A stretch of DNA of 64,000 nt from Paraglaciecola sp. MB-3u-78 (lineage in GTDB: Bacteria; Pseudomonadota; Gammaproteobacteria; Enterobacterales; Alteromonadaceae). Both the position numbers and the translations under genes were made by a program. Below are positions 17,257-26,180 of this stretch, piece after piece. The stretch's first letter is position 1. Each line of letters starts with the position of its first letter. Location of the stretch: assembly GCF_002835935.1 (NCBI RefSeq), contig NZ_PJCF01000010.1, positions 62,001 to 126,000 of the forward strand, written 5' to 3'. Below the pieces are notes generated by a model. That model was given only the letters and a program-made list of their open reading frames with translations, ran no database searches and was not told where the DNA came from.

Positions 17257-18474
17257 ATGTCGATACTTAGGATCTACGAACCATCGTCCCCACTGAGTTT
17301 GCTGTTCAATACATTGCCGCACGCAATTTATTGTAGTGAAGACAAAACAGCGCGATTTAAGCTCTTAAAAAAAGATGCTTTACGATTCCCGTATATCCAA
17401 GTTAACTCTAAAAACCTAAAAAATTGGCTCGTATTCGATATAGATCATAATAATCCGATGATTTGGGAAGACGTTGATCTCCCCCCTCCAAATTTTATGG
17501 TTGTGTCTAAGGATAAGAAAAACACTTCTCATTTGTTTTATGCCATCCCTGGGGTTGCCACCTCATCAAAAAGCAGAGCTGCTCCCATTTATTATATGAA
17601 AGCTGTCTACGAAGCTATGGCGCTTAAAATGAAAGCTGACCTATCTTACTCAGGCCCAGTCGCGAAAACCCCTGGGCACCCATGGTATCGAACGGTTGAA
17701 TTTCACAATGTAATGTATGATCTAGGCGAACTTGCAGAATATGTTGAGCTAACAACTAAACCACCTTGGAGTAAAGGGCCCGATCTGACTAGTATTAGTC
17801 ACTCTAGAAATTGCACGTTATTTGAAATCACGCGTTTCTTTGCTTATGCCAAAGTTACTGAAGCCAGAAAAACCTCCACGCTCAGTAATTTCGAAGACAT
17901 GCTACTCAATTATACAACCGCGAGGAATCGCTTTAGAACCGATGGTTGGACAGATAACCTGCCTCAATCGGAAATTAAATCCATAGTCAAATCAATCGCT
18001 AGGTGGTCCTGGGATCACTATAGAGGCAGTTCAGTGCATCGTGGTGCAATGACAATTGATAGTAACCTACCACTTTATACAAAACAAAAAATGTCCGCAG
18101 AAAGAACTGCCAAAATTAAACGGAACAAGACAGAAGTCTCTGTGCGCAACACCGTGCTTAAATTGAAAGACCTTGGGATGAACGTAAACGCCTCAAGCGT
18201 ATCTCGACTTACAATGCTATCTAGGCAGACCGTGGGTAAATACCTTGAGCATGTACTGAAAAACTTAAATCCAATCATCAGCTTAAGTAATATTTTGAAA
18301 AATGCTCAGCCTGTTAAATTAGGTCTACATCAGATAGATGCTTTAGGACATTATAAAAAAAAGATGTTACCTGTAGATCTTAAAGTGGGTAGATCCTTTT
18401 TGGTTAGTACCCAAGAAAAGGAGTTCGGAGTGGGTACGTTACATGAATCGAATATTGATGATGATACCAGCTGA
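17257..18474 (+). CDS. Plasmid replication protein, ColE2-type/PriCT domain
   Basis: This 405-residue protein has an N-terminal archaeo-eukaryotic-primase-like replicase region (WLVFDIDHNNPMIWEDVDLP, then PNFMVVSKDKKNTSHLFYAI), a PriCT-type segment with the signature SRNCTLFEITRFFAYA near residues 186-202, and a C-terminal helix-turn-helix (NASSVSRLTMLSRQTVGKYL). This matches ColE2-like Rep proteins, which prime and initiate at a defined origin. A second, unrelated Rep gene follows downstream of the iteron array, so the replicon is composite. The final 60 residues look non-conserved. Confidence 0.8.
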   Translation: MSILRIYEPSSPLSLLFNTLPHAIYCSEDKTARFKLLKKDALRFPYIQVNSKNLKNWLVFDIDHNNPMIWEDVDLPPPNFMVVSKDKKNTSHLFYAIPGVATSSKSRAAPIYYMKAVYEAMALKMKADLSYSGPVAKTPGHPWYRTVEFHNVMYDLGELAEYVELTTKPPWSKGPDLTSISHSRNCTLFEITRFFAYAKVTEARKTSTLSNFEDMLLNYTTARNRFRTDGWTDNLPQSEIKSIVKSIARWSWDHYRGSSVHRGAMTIDSNLPLYTKQKMSAERTAKIKRNKTEVSVRNTVLKLKDLGMNVNASSVSRLTMLSRQTVGKYLEHVLKNLNPIISLSNILKNAQPVKLGLHQIDALGHYKKKMLPVDLKVGRSFLVSTQEKEFGVGTLHESNIDDDTS

Positions 18475-18535
18475 TTCTTTTACGGGTTATCCCTAAGTCA
18501 TTTGTAGTACGTTCGCTATTATAGAATTTAAGTAG

Positions 18536-19037
18536 AAGGTTTGCAGCAATTTTAAGTTCAATGCTCTTTATTTAAAAGGTTTAGAGCAATATAAAGGGGT
18601 GGCTTTGTGAGGTTTACAGCAATTAAAGCCGTATATTTATATAGATTTTTATACGATTGGTGGTTTTATGTACTCTATAGGGGAGATTATGCTCGTTTCA
18701 GCTTGGTTTTTAGTGATTGCGTCTCTTAATTTGTTATAAAGGTTTGCAGCAAAGTTACTCAGAGGTTTAGAGCATAGTTTAATATTCTCTCTATCTCACT
18801 GTATTTACACATAAATTTAAATTTTCATTACTCTTATGGTAAAAAGGTTTGCAGCAATCTAAGTGTGAATCTTGTTGATATTGGTTTGTTGCTCGGAAGA
18901 TTTAGTGCTCTAATAAACGTTATTATGTTGTTTTTTGGGTATATTTCGACCATTTCCTGTTTTAATTAGCTTGTTTAACTCTATTCGGTAACACTAATTA
19001 TTTCTGTTTGTTATATACAAGGTTTGAAGCAAAGTTA
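18536..19037 (+). repeat. Iteron array; probable replication origin
   Basis: At least six direct copies of about 19 bp with consensus AAGGTTTgcAGCAAnnTTA occur at 18536, 18576, 18609, 18739, 18844 and 19019, with weaker copies at 18761 and near 18895. The intervals are AT-rich. The array ends about 100 bp before the Rep start at 19136. Direct iterons next to a winged-helix initiator gene are the standard signature of an iteron-controlled plasmid origin. A DnaA box was not confidently found. Confidence 0.8.
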
Positions 19038-19135
19038 AACTAATTGTTGTTTCGTCCAGATAAGCTCAAAGCCTTTCAACCCCTTAATTTATAAGGTTTC
19101 TGAGAATTTACATTGCTAAGATGCCAGGAGTACCA

Positions 19136-20230
19136 ATGACGGACGAAAATAAAGATAATCCAATCATCAGCACATTACCTGAGATAGACGACCACGCTAA
19201 AAAACAATTGGCCTTATTTACAGAGCCTAATGTTGATGGGAATACGTTAATGGGTTATGACATACGCCCACGCTTCGTGCATACGCGTTCGTCTAAGGTT
19301 ATTCCTTTATCGGTATTCGCCGATAAAGGGGATCGGATATTTGAGATGGAGGACGGTACCGTTTATGCGATTCAACCTGCTGTTTTAGATCGTGATAAAA
19401 AAAAGGTCGCTATTTTTCCTGGTACGCGTGAATCTCTTGTTGAAGAAGCTATTATGGGGTTTGCTTCGTTGGGCCCTTTTGACAGTAAAACTGCCCAACC
19501 AGGGTATAAATATGACGCAGCTGGCTTTGCTGTATTTTTTACACTGAATCAATTGCGTATGAAAATGAGTGGTAGAGAAAAAACCTATTCACATGCGGAG
19601 TTAAACGAGGCGCTACGTGTATTGAAGGGTGCGGGGCATTACACTGGTACACATCAAGATTTTGGCGACGGGAAACTTAGAAAAGCAGATGGTTACGGCT
19701 CTTACATTCATGATTTGATCTTTGTTGATAATGACAACCCAGATAAAAATATTCGAGTGGATAAATTTATTTGTGTTTACCTGAACAGAGAAGCTACAAA
19801 ACTTATCTTAGATGGCAAATACAAGTTGTATGATGAAGATTTTTCAATGCGGTTAAAGAGCCCTATTGCTAGGCACATCTATAAAAAAATGATCCAGCAA
19901 TTAAAGTATCATCCCCATAATATCAATGAAAATATCACTATGGTTCTGAAACAGAATCAATGCATCTTAGAGTCTGGATATCAGATCCAGGAGAACGCGA
20001 CTAAGCGTAAAACAGCGTTTCTAAATGCACTGAATGAATTGGTAGAAACAAAACGAATTCATCCAATTAAAAAAGACGACGTCGTTGTTATTAAACATCA
20101 TCGGTCCATTGTTGAGTTGGAATATACCGTTAAGCCAACGGAGGGGATGTTCACCTACTTGGATCAAGTGTATGAACGCACTTTATTACAGCAAAATGAA
20201 ACCGAAGACGCACAAACTAAGTTAATATAA
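19136..20230 (+). CDS. Iteron-binding replication initiator (winged-helix Rep)
   Basis: The start is set at the ATG at 19136 because AGGAG lies 5 bases before it; an ATG at 19121 would put that AGGAG inside the gene. The 364-residue product has the tandem winged-helix look of large-plasmid RepA initiators: FTLNQLRMKM followed by KTYSHAELNEALRVLKGAGH, then a second lobe with MRLKSPIARHIYKKMIQQLK. It stands directly downstream of the iteron array, which it presumably binds and melts. I cannot place it in a named incompatibility group. Confidence 0.75.
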   Translation: MTDENKDNPIISTLPEIDDHAKKQLALFTEPNVDGNTLMGYDIRPRFVHTRSSKVIPLSVFADKGDRIFEMEDGTVYAIQPAVLDRDKKKVAIFPGTRESLVEEAIMGFASLGPFDSKTAQPGYKYDAAGFAVFFTLNQLRMKMSGREKTYSHAELNEALRVLKGAGHYTGTHQDFGDGKLRKADGYGSYIHDLIFVDNDNPDKNIRVDKFICVYLNREATKLILDGKYKLYDEDFSMRLKSPIARHIYKKMIQQLKYHPHNINENITMVLKQNQCILESGYQIQENATKRKTAFLNALNELVETKRIHPIKKDDVVVIKHHRSIVELEYTVKPTEGMFTYLDQVYERTLLQQNETEDAQTKLI

Positions 20231-20520
20231 GTTAGTAAATACAACTAATATAGACAGTTGAAGGCCATTTTATGGTTGAAGCAAAGCAGGTCTAAACCGG
20301 TCAATCTATGCTTTCAATATTGTATTATCTATTGTTTTATAATTATTTACTCTGTAATATAATTCGAATTATTATCTAATGTCGAGTTGTCACTGACTTC
20401 TATTAAACGCGGTGAGGTCGGATAAGAAAAATAATGTTGCCCGATACATGCACAAACCCTATTTAATTTCATATGTCGTGAGTCAAATTAAAAACCGATC
20501 CCCCGGATAATCGAGGCTCA

Positions 20521-20949
20521 ATGACTATTGGGAATAACATTGTAAACGATAAAAAGTTGTTGTTTGAAAGTGTGCTGATAAAACACATTGCCAAACACGA
20601 TGATTTTATGAACGACTATGATCGCCTGGCGCTGTATTTATCCGCTGATAGTGGTAAGAATATTGATGGCCGGAAAATCACCTATATGTCTCGAGGCGAA
20701 GCCTACGCCAAAAAATGGCTGATACTGTGTTTATTAAAAACGGCGTTGGTATATGGTTGGTTACCAAATACGCCAGAAGATTGGATGCATATTATTTGGA
20801 CACTGACAGGTAAACGACAGTCCGTTTATGGCGGGGATAACACACTTATCTATGAAAAATTGGCGGATATGAGTGGTAAGCCCGAGTGTGTTTTTGAACA
20901 AAAATACGCTGAAATGTTACAGGAGAGTCAATATGGCGAACCGAAGTAA
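20521..20949 (+). CDS. Hypothetical protein upstream of the KorA-like gene
   Basis: This 142-residue soluble protein starts at the ATG at 20521, with gaggctca as a close ribosome binding site. It contains many aromatic residues (MHIIWTLTGKRQSVYGGDN) and an acidic C-terminus. Its end overlaps the start of the KorA-like gene by 17 bases, so the two are translationally linked. It may belong to the plasmid's control circuit. No family is recognised. Confidence 0.55.
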   Translation: MTIGNNIVNDKKLLFESVLIKHIAKHDDFMNDYDRLALYLSADSGKNIDGRKITYMSRGEAYAKKWLILCLLKTALVYGWLPNTPEDWMHIIWTLTGKRQSVYGGDNTLIYEKLADMSGKPECVFEQKYAEMLQESQYGEPK

Positions 20950-21259
20950 AATTAGGCTAACAAAAGCGAAACTTAATTATTTAGCTAAACAGCCGCGAAA
21001 ATTCAAACCAGAAACGATTAAAATGTTAGAAAGAGTACTTGTTCATGGCGACACTCAAAAGGAAGTAGCAACGGCGTTTAAAGTAACACAACAATATCTT
21101 AGCTCAAGAGTCAGAGAGCTTTTAAAGCGATTGTCTGATGATGTCGGTAATGTCCCTGAAGATTGCATTGCAAGAATGGTAATTGTTCATAAAGATTTTA
21201 TAGGCGAATTAGACACCTTACAGAAAAAAAGTATTAGTAAATCCTTAACTTCGACATGA
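20933..21259 (+). CDS. KorA/TrfB-like transcriptional repressor
   Basis: Starting at the ATG at 20933, with AGGAGAG upstream, the 108-residue product resembles KorA/TrfB over its whole length: ETIKMLERVLVHGDTQKEVA, then FKVTQQYLSSRVREL as the recognition helix-turn-helix, then a PEDCIARMVIVHKDFI segment where KorA has its dimerisation strand. Members of this family repress replication, partition and transfer promoters of broad-host-range plasmids. The two-gene overlap and nearby Rep genes fit this role. The operator was not found: tttagctaaac-like strings occur only as codons for LAKQ. Confidence 0.7.
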   Translation: MANRSKIRLTKAKLNYLAKQPRKFKPETIKMLERVLVHGDTQKEVATAFKVTQQYLSSRVRELLKRLSDDVGNVPEDCIARMVIVHKDFIGELDTLQKKSISKSLTST

Positions 21260-21767
21260 TGCATCAAATGATATTTTGTACTCTCTCTACTAATCATGAC
21301 ACCGATATTTAATAGCTTTTAAAAGGGTGATTTTATTGGCAACAATTCGCAGACCCTATCACTATGCACGCTTGATCATGTCTCCTTAGATAGTCGAAAC
21401 GACAAATGTAATGTGTGGTCAGACGGTTGACATCATAAAAGAGCGCGGCCAGATTGGTCGCATTTTTTTGACTGTCTATTAACCTGGCGTAAACCAACAC
21501 CAAGACTTTTTGTGTGGCTAAATATGGTTGGTTTCACCACAGGCGACGCCCCGATTGTTGGGGGTTGTATGGATTTCAATAAAGACCAATTATTTATTGC
21601 TGTTCTATATAATAACACCGTTAAACTGGTCATTTATCATTGTCGTTTAATGTCCGCTGGGATACTAAAATATATTGAATCAGTAAGAAGGATAAAGGTT
21701 ACGAAAATAGAGTGTTTATAACGAAGTACCACCCTACCCTATTTCTCCAGAGATTAATAAAATGCTT
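21260..21767. other. Intergenic region
   Basis: No gene is well supported here. A 69-codon frame at 21512-21721 has no convincing ribosome binding site and an atypical composition. The right edge leads into the matS-like sites before the MatP-like gene. Confidence 0.35.
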
Positions 21768-21768
21768 T

Positions 21769-21816
21769 GTGACAGTGTCACAGTATGATAAATTGATTAC
21801 ATTGTGACAGTGTCAC
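21769..21816. promoter_or_regulatory. Two matS-type sites upstream of the MatP-like gene
   Basis: GTGACAGTGTCAC occurs at 21769-21781 and again at 21804-21816. Each fits the E. coli matS consensus GTGACRNYGTCAC at all 13 positions. The sites are 35 bp apart and the second ends 20 bp before the MatP-like start codon, covering the likely promoter. A third copy lies at the gene's stop codon. Confidence 0.85.
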
Positions 21817-21835
21817 ACTTTAATGGAGAACCCTA

Positions 21836-22261
21836 ATGAAATTTAATATACCCGACATCAATGGTATTGATGCCTGGGGATACATCAATACCAAACTAAA
21901 CACCGATCCGACGTATCTTGCACACATTGACGAGTTCGAAAAGGAGCGTTCAGGGACCAAGCTATTCAGCACTTTCAAGTTTGATGATCAACTTGCTGTT
22001 AACCTAACGGCTTGGTGCAAAAAATACCTCACCGAACAAAAATTCAGTGCGCTATGTGCTTCGCTACGCAAAAAAAATTCCCGCCGTAAACTTAATGTAT
22101 TTTCGGTTGTGATTGATAATGACACGTATAATAAATTGAACGACCTATCTGCGCTGTATGAAATGACTATTAAGGACTGTATGTCCATGCTTATCGAGGA
22201 CCGTTATCAAGAAGTAGATCCTCCGGTTGCGAAAAGCGCAAACGTTAGACGCAAAAAGTGA
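21836..22261 (+). CDS. matP: MatP-like Ter-organising DNA-binding protein
   Basis: This 141-residue protein shares the architecture of MatP (150 residues in E. coli). An N-terminal helical part has IDAWGYINTKL where MatP has GWKWKYLVKKH. A central helix bundle has LTAWCKKYLTEQKFSALCAS then LRKKNSRRK, aligning with MatP's [20 protein letters not shown] then IRARRKR. The C-terminal ribbon-helix-helix is LNVFSVVIDNDTYNKLNDLS then MTIKDCMSMLIED. MatP binds matS sites and organises the chromosome terminus. Here three exact matS-type sites flank the gene, two in its promoter and one over its stop codon, so autoregulation or a plasmid-positioning role is likely. GGAG upstream serves as ribosome binding site. 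The similarity was judged by eye. Confidence 0.65.
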   Translation: MKFNIPDINGIDAWGYINTKLNTDPTYLAHIDEFEKERSGTKLFSTFKFDDQLAVNLTAWCKKYLTEQKFSALCASLRKKNSRRKLNVFSVVIDNDTYNKLNDLSALYEMTIKDCMSMLIEDRYQEVDPPVAKSANVRRKK

Positions 22262-22270
22262 CAGTGTCAC
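22258..22270. promoter_or_regulatory. Third matS-type site, over the stop codon
   Basis: GTGACAGTGTCAC is identical to the two upstream sites and includes the TGA stop of the MatP-like gene at 22259-22261. It is 454 bp from the nearest upstream site, far enough for bridging by MatP tetramers across the gene. Confidence 0.8.
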
Positions 22271-22303
22271 ACATGGCAGGTCTTTTGGTTAAAGTGAATA
22301 TTA

Positions 22304-22540
22304 CTATGCAATCTGTTCAAACATGTGATTGATATTAACGCCATCTCTGTTTAAATATTCTCGTACTTCCTCATTTCGGCATATTCGGTCGAAGTCTCTT
22401 AGCATATTTTTGAAACGTAGATTATCACTTGCTAACACTTGAGACACATCAATTGGTGAGTCAGCAGCAAACAATATTCCCTGCCGGATCCCACGCAAAA
22501 TATCCTTATTATCACAATAAAATGTAGTCGTAGTGGTCAT
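22304..22540 (-). CDS. Small hypothetical protein
   Basis: A 78-residue minus-strand frame is convergent with the MatP-like gene. The sequence after a threonine-rich start is ordinary and soluble (DNKDILRGIRQGILFAADS, RFKNMLRDFDRICRNEEV). No good ribosome binding site precedes the ATG at 22540. The composition looks protein-like, but no family is recognised. Confidence 0.45.
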   Translation of the reverse strand: MTTTTTFYCDNKDILRGIRQGILFAADSPIDVSQVLASDNLRFKNMLRDFDRICRNEEVREYLNRDGVNINHMFEQIA

Positions 22541-23388
22541 TTAAAATGTTTTTTTAATTAATTGTGTCATGCAAGACAATTTTGAGTTTAATTTCCAAAT
22601 TACCAAGTCAATGTAAGTAATTTGCAGACGCTTACAATAGGCGCAGGCTAATAAGACAATGACGGAGTTACCCTACTTCATGTCACTGTTCGCTTGTATC
22701 CCCTGCCCTGTTATGTGAGTTTTAACGCCGTTTCACATATTTAACTACGCTGGACAAAATGGTTATCCACTTAGCCCCACCAACCACTATATGTTGTGTT
22801 TGCTAGATTTAACCTTGTCAGTCTCTGGTGGTAACTGGCAGCTGTTTACCAATTCCAATATATGGATGAATATCTTAACCCAGCTACTAAATTGTCTAGG
22901 CGAAATCACTTTAGTCGAATGGCTCCTTTGCCCAAGAAAGCGGACGTAGCGATTTATTGTGGTTTCGTCTCCTTTGAGCGAAAAGCGGACCTTATCTTCC
23001 GTCTCGCTTAGGACAAGAATTCCGACAAAGCAGACATACGAACGAAGAAATATATTGCTGGTAAACCCCTCAACATCAACTTCCTCTATCCGTCGTCCAT
23101 GTCCCAATTGCAGACAGTCGTGGTCATAGTGATTCAGGAGTAAGAAGCCTAAGTTTTAGCAAATTAGGATAGCTGCAACTGCTATAGGGCACATTTGAGT
23201 GGGTAACGAACCTTGCTCTTCAATAGGAGTAATGGTTTGCAAGGTAAAGACCTTTCGTCCTTGCTGTTTGATTGTAGCGATAGCATCTTTTAGAATAGTG
23301 ACAATAGGCACTGAGGGAGTTTGATGACTGTGTGGCCGACGCCTCTGTTACAGGCTTTATCTAATTTATCAAGCCTCTGAAATAGAAA
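22541..23388. repeat. Repeat-rich region without convincing genes
   Basis: Segment 22742-22811 is an inverted copy of 27464-27516 (shared on the opposite strand: aaatctag, aacacaacat, tagtggttgg, ctaagtggata). The part near 22940-22965 (agcggacgtag then tttatt) recurs at 55277-55300. A minus-strand frame at 22787-23107 lies entirely within this repeat material and is probably not a gene. Confidence 0.55.
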
Positions 23389-23422
23389 AAGCCGTCAGGT
23401 TATCTAATACCTCCGACGGCTT
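23389..23422 (-). terminator. Rho-independent terminator of the secreted-protein gene
   Basis: AAGCCGTC at 23389-23396 pairs perfectly with GACGGCTT at 23415-23422, leaving an 18-base loop. On the minus strand the stem is followed by several T. It lies about 45 bp past the stop of the gene at 23469. Confidence 0.8.
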
Positions 23423-23468
23423 CGCTTAACTATGAATTAATCGTCTGTAGTGATAACAAATTCGACGA

Positions 23469-23927
23469 TCACTCGTGCCATTGACCAGTGCCCTTTGAGA
23501 TGCCACCTTTAGTGTGCCAAGTAATGGAACCGGTCCGACCTTCAAGCTTTCCAGCCTTGCCCTTCAGTCCGCCTACACAGCTTGTCTCGGTCTTTTCCTT
23601 ATTCATGAAATTACAGCCTGCCGCAACAGTGTATACCGTCGCTTCACGTGTAACGTCACAGGCAACGTGCATAGCAAATATATTCGCATTTGACGGCTGC
23701 ATCATAGATACGCATTTACTTGTACTCTTTAATTTACTGCCATCAGCGTAGGTCGAGACTCCGTTGCCGGTGTTGTAACTCCCAACATAACTGCCACCGT
23801 CTGGTCCGATTCCCCCTACCACGACTGGGGTATCACTTTTCGAGTCGAAATTAAAGGTTTGTGCATTGGCAGAACCAAAGCCCAGAGCCAGTATGGCTGT
23901 GGCGATATACATTTTAGATTTAATCAT
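23469..23927 (-). CDS. Small secreted protein
   Basis: The ATG at 23927 is chosen over 23939 because it leaves a compact signal peptide (MIKSKMYIATAILALGFGSA, cleavage near ANA-Q). The mature part, about 130 residues, is rich in glycine, serine and threonine, with four cysteines (SKCVSM, VACDVT, AGCNFM, TSCVGG) that could form two disulfides. It is predicted to be periplasmic or extracellular. A strong terminator follows. No family is recognised. Confidence 0.65.
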   Translation of the reverse strand: MIKSKMYIATAILALGFGSANAQTFNFDSKSDTPVVVGGIGPDGGSYVGSYNTGNGVSTYADGSKLKSTSKCVSMMQPSNANIFAMHVACDVTREATVYTVAAGCNFMNKEKTETSCVGGLKGKAGKLEGRTGSITWHTKGGISKGTGQWHE

Positions 23928-23939
23928 TAAAATATCCAT

Positions 23940-25170
23940 TTGTAGTTATTAGATTTATACTTCGTTTGAGTATGGGTAAAATAAAACGTCATTTTTCATA
24001 AAATGAAAATACATCTTGCCTCATATTTTGCATGCCTGCATCTATTTAACATCTTAGTTACGTTATATTTACATCTCTATTGCATTATTGAGGGAGTAAA
24101 AATAGGCAATTTCTCGCCTATTACTCAACTGTTTTCAAATAATGCAGAATCTAAAAAAAGCGCCTCCCGCTGTTATGCAAACAGATTTATCTGAGGCGCG
24201 CTCGATTTTCGCCGTTTGATGCCAGCTTTCAGCACATACTTGGTATTTAAACGGTTAGAAAAGCTAATCCACTCACCGTCTGTTAATAGGCTCATTGCCG
24301 TCAGTCAAGTTTGATTAATCGTATGATGATTTTGCGCTCAATATAATCTGATAGTTTGAATTCTCTTACGTCCGCTATAGGTCGTTAGTTGCCCTTTTGG
24401 GCTGCGAACTAGACTGACAATTTATCGCGAAAATCAGTTTAACTGAAGTGACTCCGAATGACCGGTATTGGCACTTTGCCGACGGATAGAAGACGTTCCT
24501 TAATATTGGATTTGGTCGCAAAATACACTTATAAAATTCTGAGTGCTAATGTCGGCTTTGTCGGAAAACTTGCCACTAGGATTCCGACCGATAGCATCCA
24601 CAAATATCAAAAAAGTTAACAATATATTCAGTTTGGGCTACGACCGTTCCTCGCTCATTGGAGCCATTCGCTGAGCGTCGCAAATGTGCCATAAGCCGTC
24701 ATACGCATTTGATTTTAAGCCTATTTTGTATCTAGACTTTACCTTGTAAGCGGACTGTCAGGGTTTTCTACACTTATTGATTGATGAGCAAGTCACAAAA
24801 ACGTTTGAGAGAGTTTAATCAATATCAGTTTATAGCGCGAAGTGGAAGTAAACCCACCTAAAGCAGTCTTTGTGTTAGTCTGAAAACCCCTGTAATGCTT
24901 ATCGCTAATGGTTTGAGCAGCCATATCTCTGAATTAATCGTTTTATAAGCTTAAACATGAAATTATGTGGCTTACTTTCCAGTTTCACACGTTAATTAAA
25001 CAACTCATTGGCTTTTTACAGCGCCATATTTTTAAGGTTGAGTATTTATTTATATATCCATGTTGAATCAACAGATTAGCTCACCATTATTGTCAGGTTA
25101 TTTTACAGATTAGCTTTATAAAAAACACCATAAACCTCTATAATATTGAAACAAAAGCATTTTTAATATT
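23940..25170. repeat. Interspersed repeat cluster
   Basis: Three blocks are shared with other places in the window. 24176-24205 (aacagatttatctgaggc) matches 27527-27556. 24288-24405 (ctcattgccgtcagtcaagt onward, through cttacgtccgctataggtcg) matches 26044-26150 and 63508-63580. 24529-24700 matches 3657-3862. Open frames here, such as 24003-24194, look non-coding. The order and mixing of blocks differ between sites. Confidence 0.65.
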
Positions 25171-25187
25171 TGGCATCTAATTTGCAT
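25171..25187 (+). promoter_or_regulatory. Sigma-54-type (-24/-12) promoter
   Basis: TTTGGCATCTAATTTGCATA contains GG at 25172-25173 and GC at 25184-25185, separated by exactly 10 bases, in the TGGCA-N-TTGCA form used by RpoN. It lies about 70 bp before the PEP-CTERM gene start. The same architecture is found before the PEP-CTERM gene at 62460-62993. Confidence 0.7.
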
Positions 25188-25257
25188 ATGGATAGTGACT
25201 TGTTTTATTAACGTTTTCCTTCCAAAAAATTGGAAAGAGTTAAATTAGGAATATCAA

Positions 25258-25869
25258 ATGAAATTTAAATTTTTAAAGACATTATTAATCGCAACATCTT
25301 TGTTTGTAGGAGCATTTGCAAACGCTGCTTTAATTACATCACTGTCAGGTAATTCTTATATAGATGACAAAGGTTTTATTGCTATAAGCACAAATGATGT
25401 TGTACAAGGTACAACAGTAGCCTCCACAAATATCTGGAACAGCCCCGCAAATTTCTCTGGGTTTACGTTATTGGCTGATGTTGATTATTTCATCCACATT
25501 TTCGTTGACGGTGGTAATTATCCAAACAACATAATAGGCGAATTCAATATCGACGGGACTACTCATGAGTTTGTAAATGGTACACAAACGTTAGGTACGA
25601 ATAAGGTAGATTGGCTTTGGGGTACGAGCCTGTCGAATATGGTTAATGCGCCAGTAAATGTTGGGAATAATTACGCAGGATCATTCGATTCAACAACCGA
25701 AAACATATTCAGAGCAAACACATGGCCTGACTATATAAATACAAATGCATTTTTTACTACTAAGATATCTGCAGTCCAGCTAGATGTATCCAACGTACCA
25801 GAACCATCGACACTAGCTATTTTAGGATTAGGTTTAGTGGGTTTAGCATCACGTAGATTTAAGAAATAA
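25258..25869 (+). CDS. PEP-CTERM sorting domain protein
   Basis: This 203-residue exported protein has an N-terminal signal peptide (residues 1-23, cleavage after ANA). The C-terminal tripartite sorting signal has VPEP near residue 181, a hydrophobic helix (STLAILGLGLVGLA) and a basic tail (SRRFKK). Such proteins are processed by an exosortase at the inner membrane and exported with exopolysaccharide. No exosortase is in the window. The body is strand-rich and asparagine-rich and matches no enzyme family. AGGAATATC precedes the ATG. A sigma-54-type promoter lies upstream and a terminator follows, so it is monocistronic. Confidence 0.85.
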   Translation: MKFKFLKTLLIATSLFVGAFANAALITSLSGNSYIDDKGFIAISTNDVVQGTTVASTNIWNSPANFSGFTLLADVDYFIHIFVDGGNYPNNIIGEFNIDGTTHEFVNGTQTLGTNKVDWLWGTSLSNMVNAPVNVGNNYAGSFDSTTENIFRANTWPDYINTNAFFTTKISAVQLDVSNVPEPSTLAILGLGLVGLASRRFKK

Positions 25870-25891
25870 TCTTAGTTTAGAAAACATCAAG

Positions 25892-25924
25892 AAGTACTTT
25901 CCAGTTTGGTAGGTGCTTTTTTTT
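25892..25924 (+). terminator. Rho-independent terminator of the PEP-CTERM gene
   Basis: AAGTACTTTCC at 25892-25902 pairs with GGTAGGTGCTT at 25908-25918, with two wobbles and one mismatch, followed by a run of T to 25924. It is 22 bp after the stop codon. Confidence 0.75.
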
Positions 25925-26043
25925 GTTCGTAAAGTTGCGGTATTCGACGAATGTGATTGTGTAACGTCCGTTTTAAAATAAATCAAACGTCTGCTATAGC
26001 GTCAGACCTCAAATTCAAATTATAAACATTGTATGGCGGCTGA

Positions 26044-26180
26044 TCGCTCATTGCCGTCAGTCAAGTTTGATTAATCGCATGATTTTTCGCTCAATATAGT
26101 CTGATAGTTCGAATTCTTTTACGACCGCTTTAGGTCGATTTAAGCCTTTTCTAGACTAGAGCCTTATGTCGGCTTTTGGC
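26044..26180. repeat. Interspersed repeat copy carrying the IS30 insertion
   Basis: The block runs from cgctcattgccgtcagtcaa through tttaagccttttctagacta to tatgtcggcttttggc. It is collinear with 63508-63627 and its first half with 24288-24405. The IS30 element is inserted at its right end. The uninterrupted copy at 63618-63630 (ttttggcacaaag) shows the original site. Confidence 0.8.

Noticed and set aside
20976-20987. KorA-operator-like tttagctaaac inside the KorA-like gene
   Set aside because: It encodes LAKQ, and the same codons give the same string at about 38971 inside traB; it is not in a promoter.
22787-23107. 106-codon minus-strand open frame
   Set aside because: It lies wholly within repeat material shared with other places, lacks a ribosome binding site, and has no protein-like pattern.
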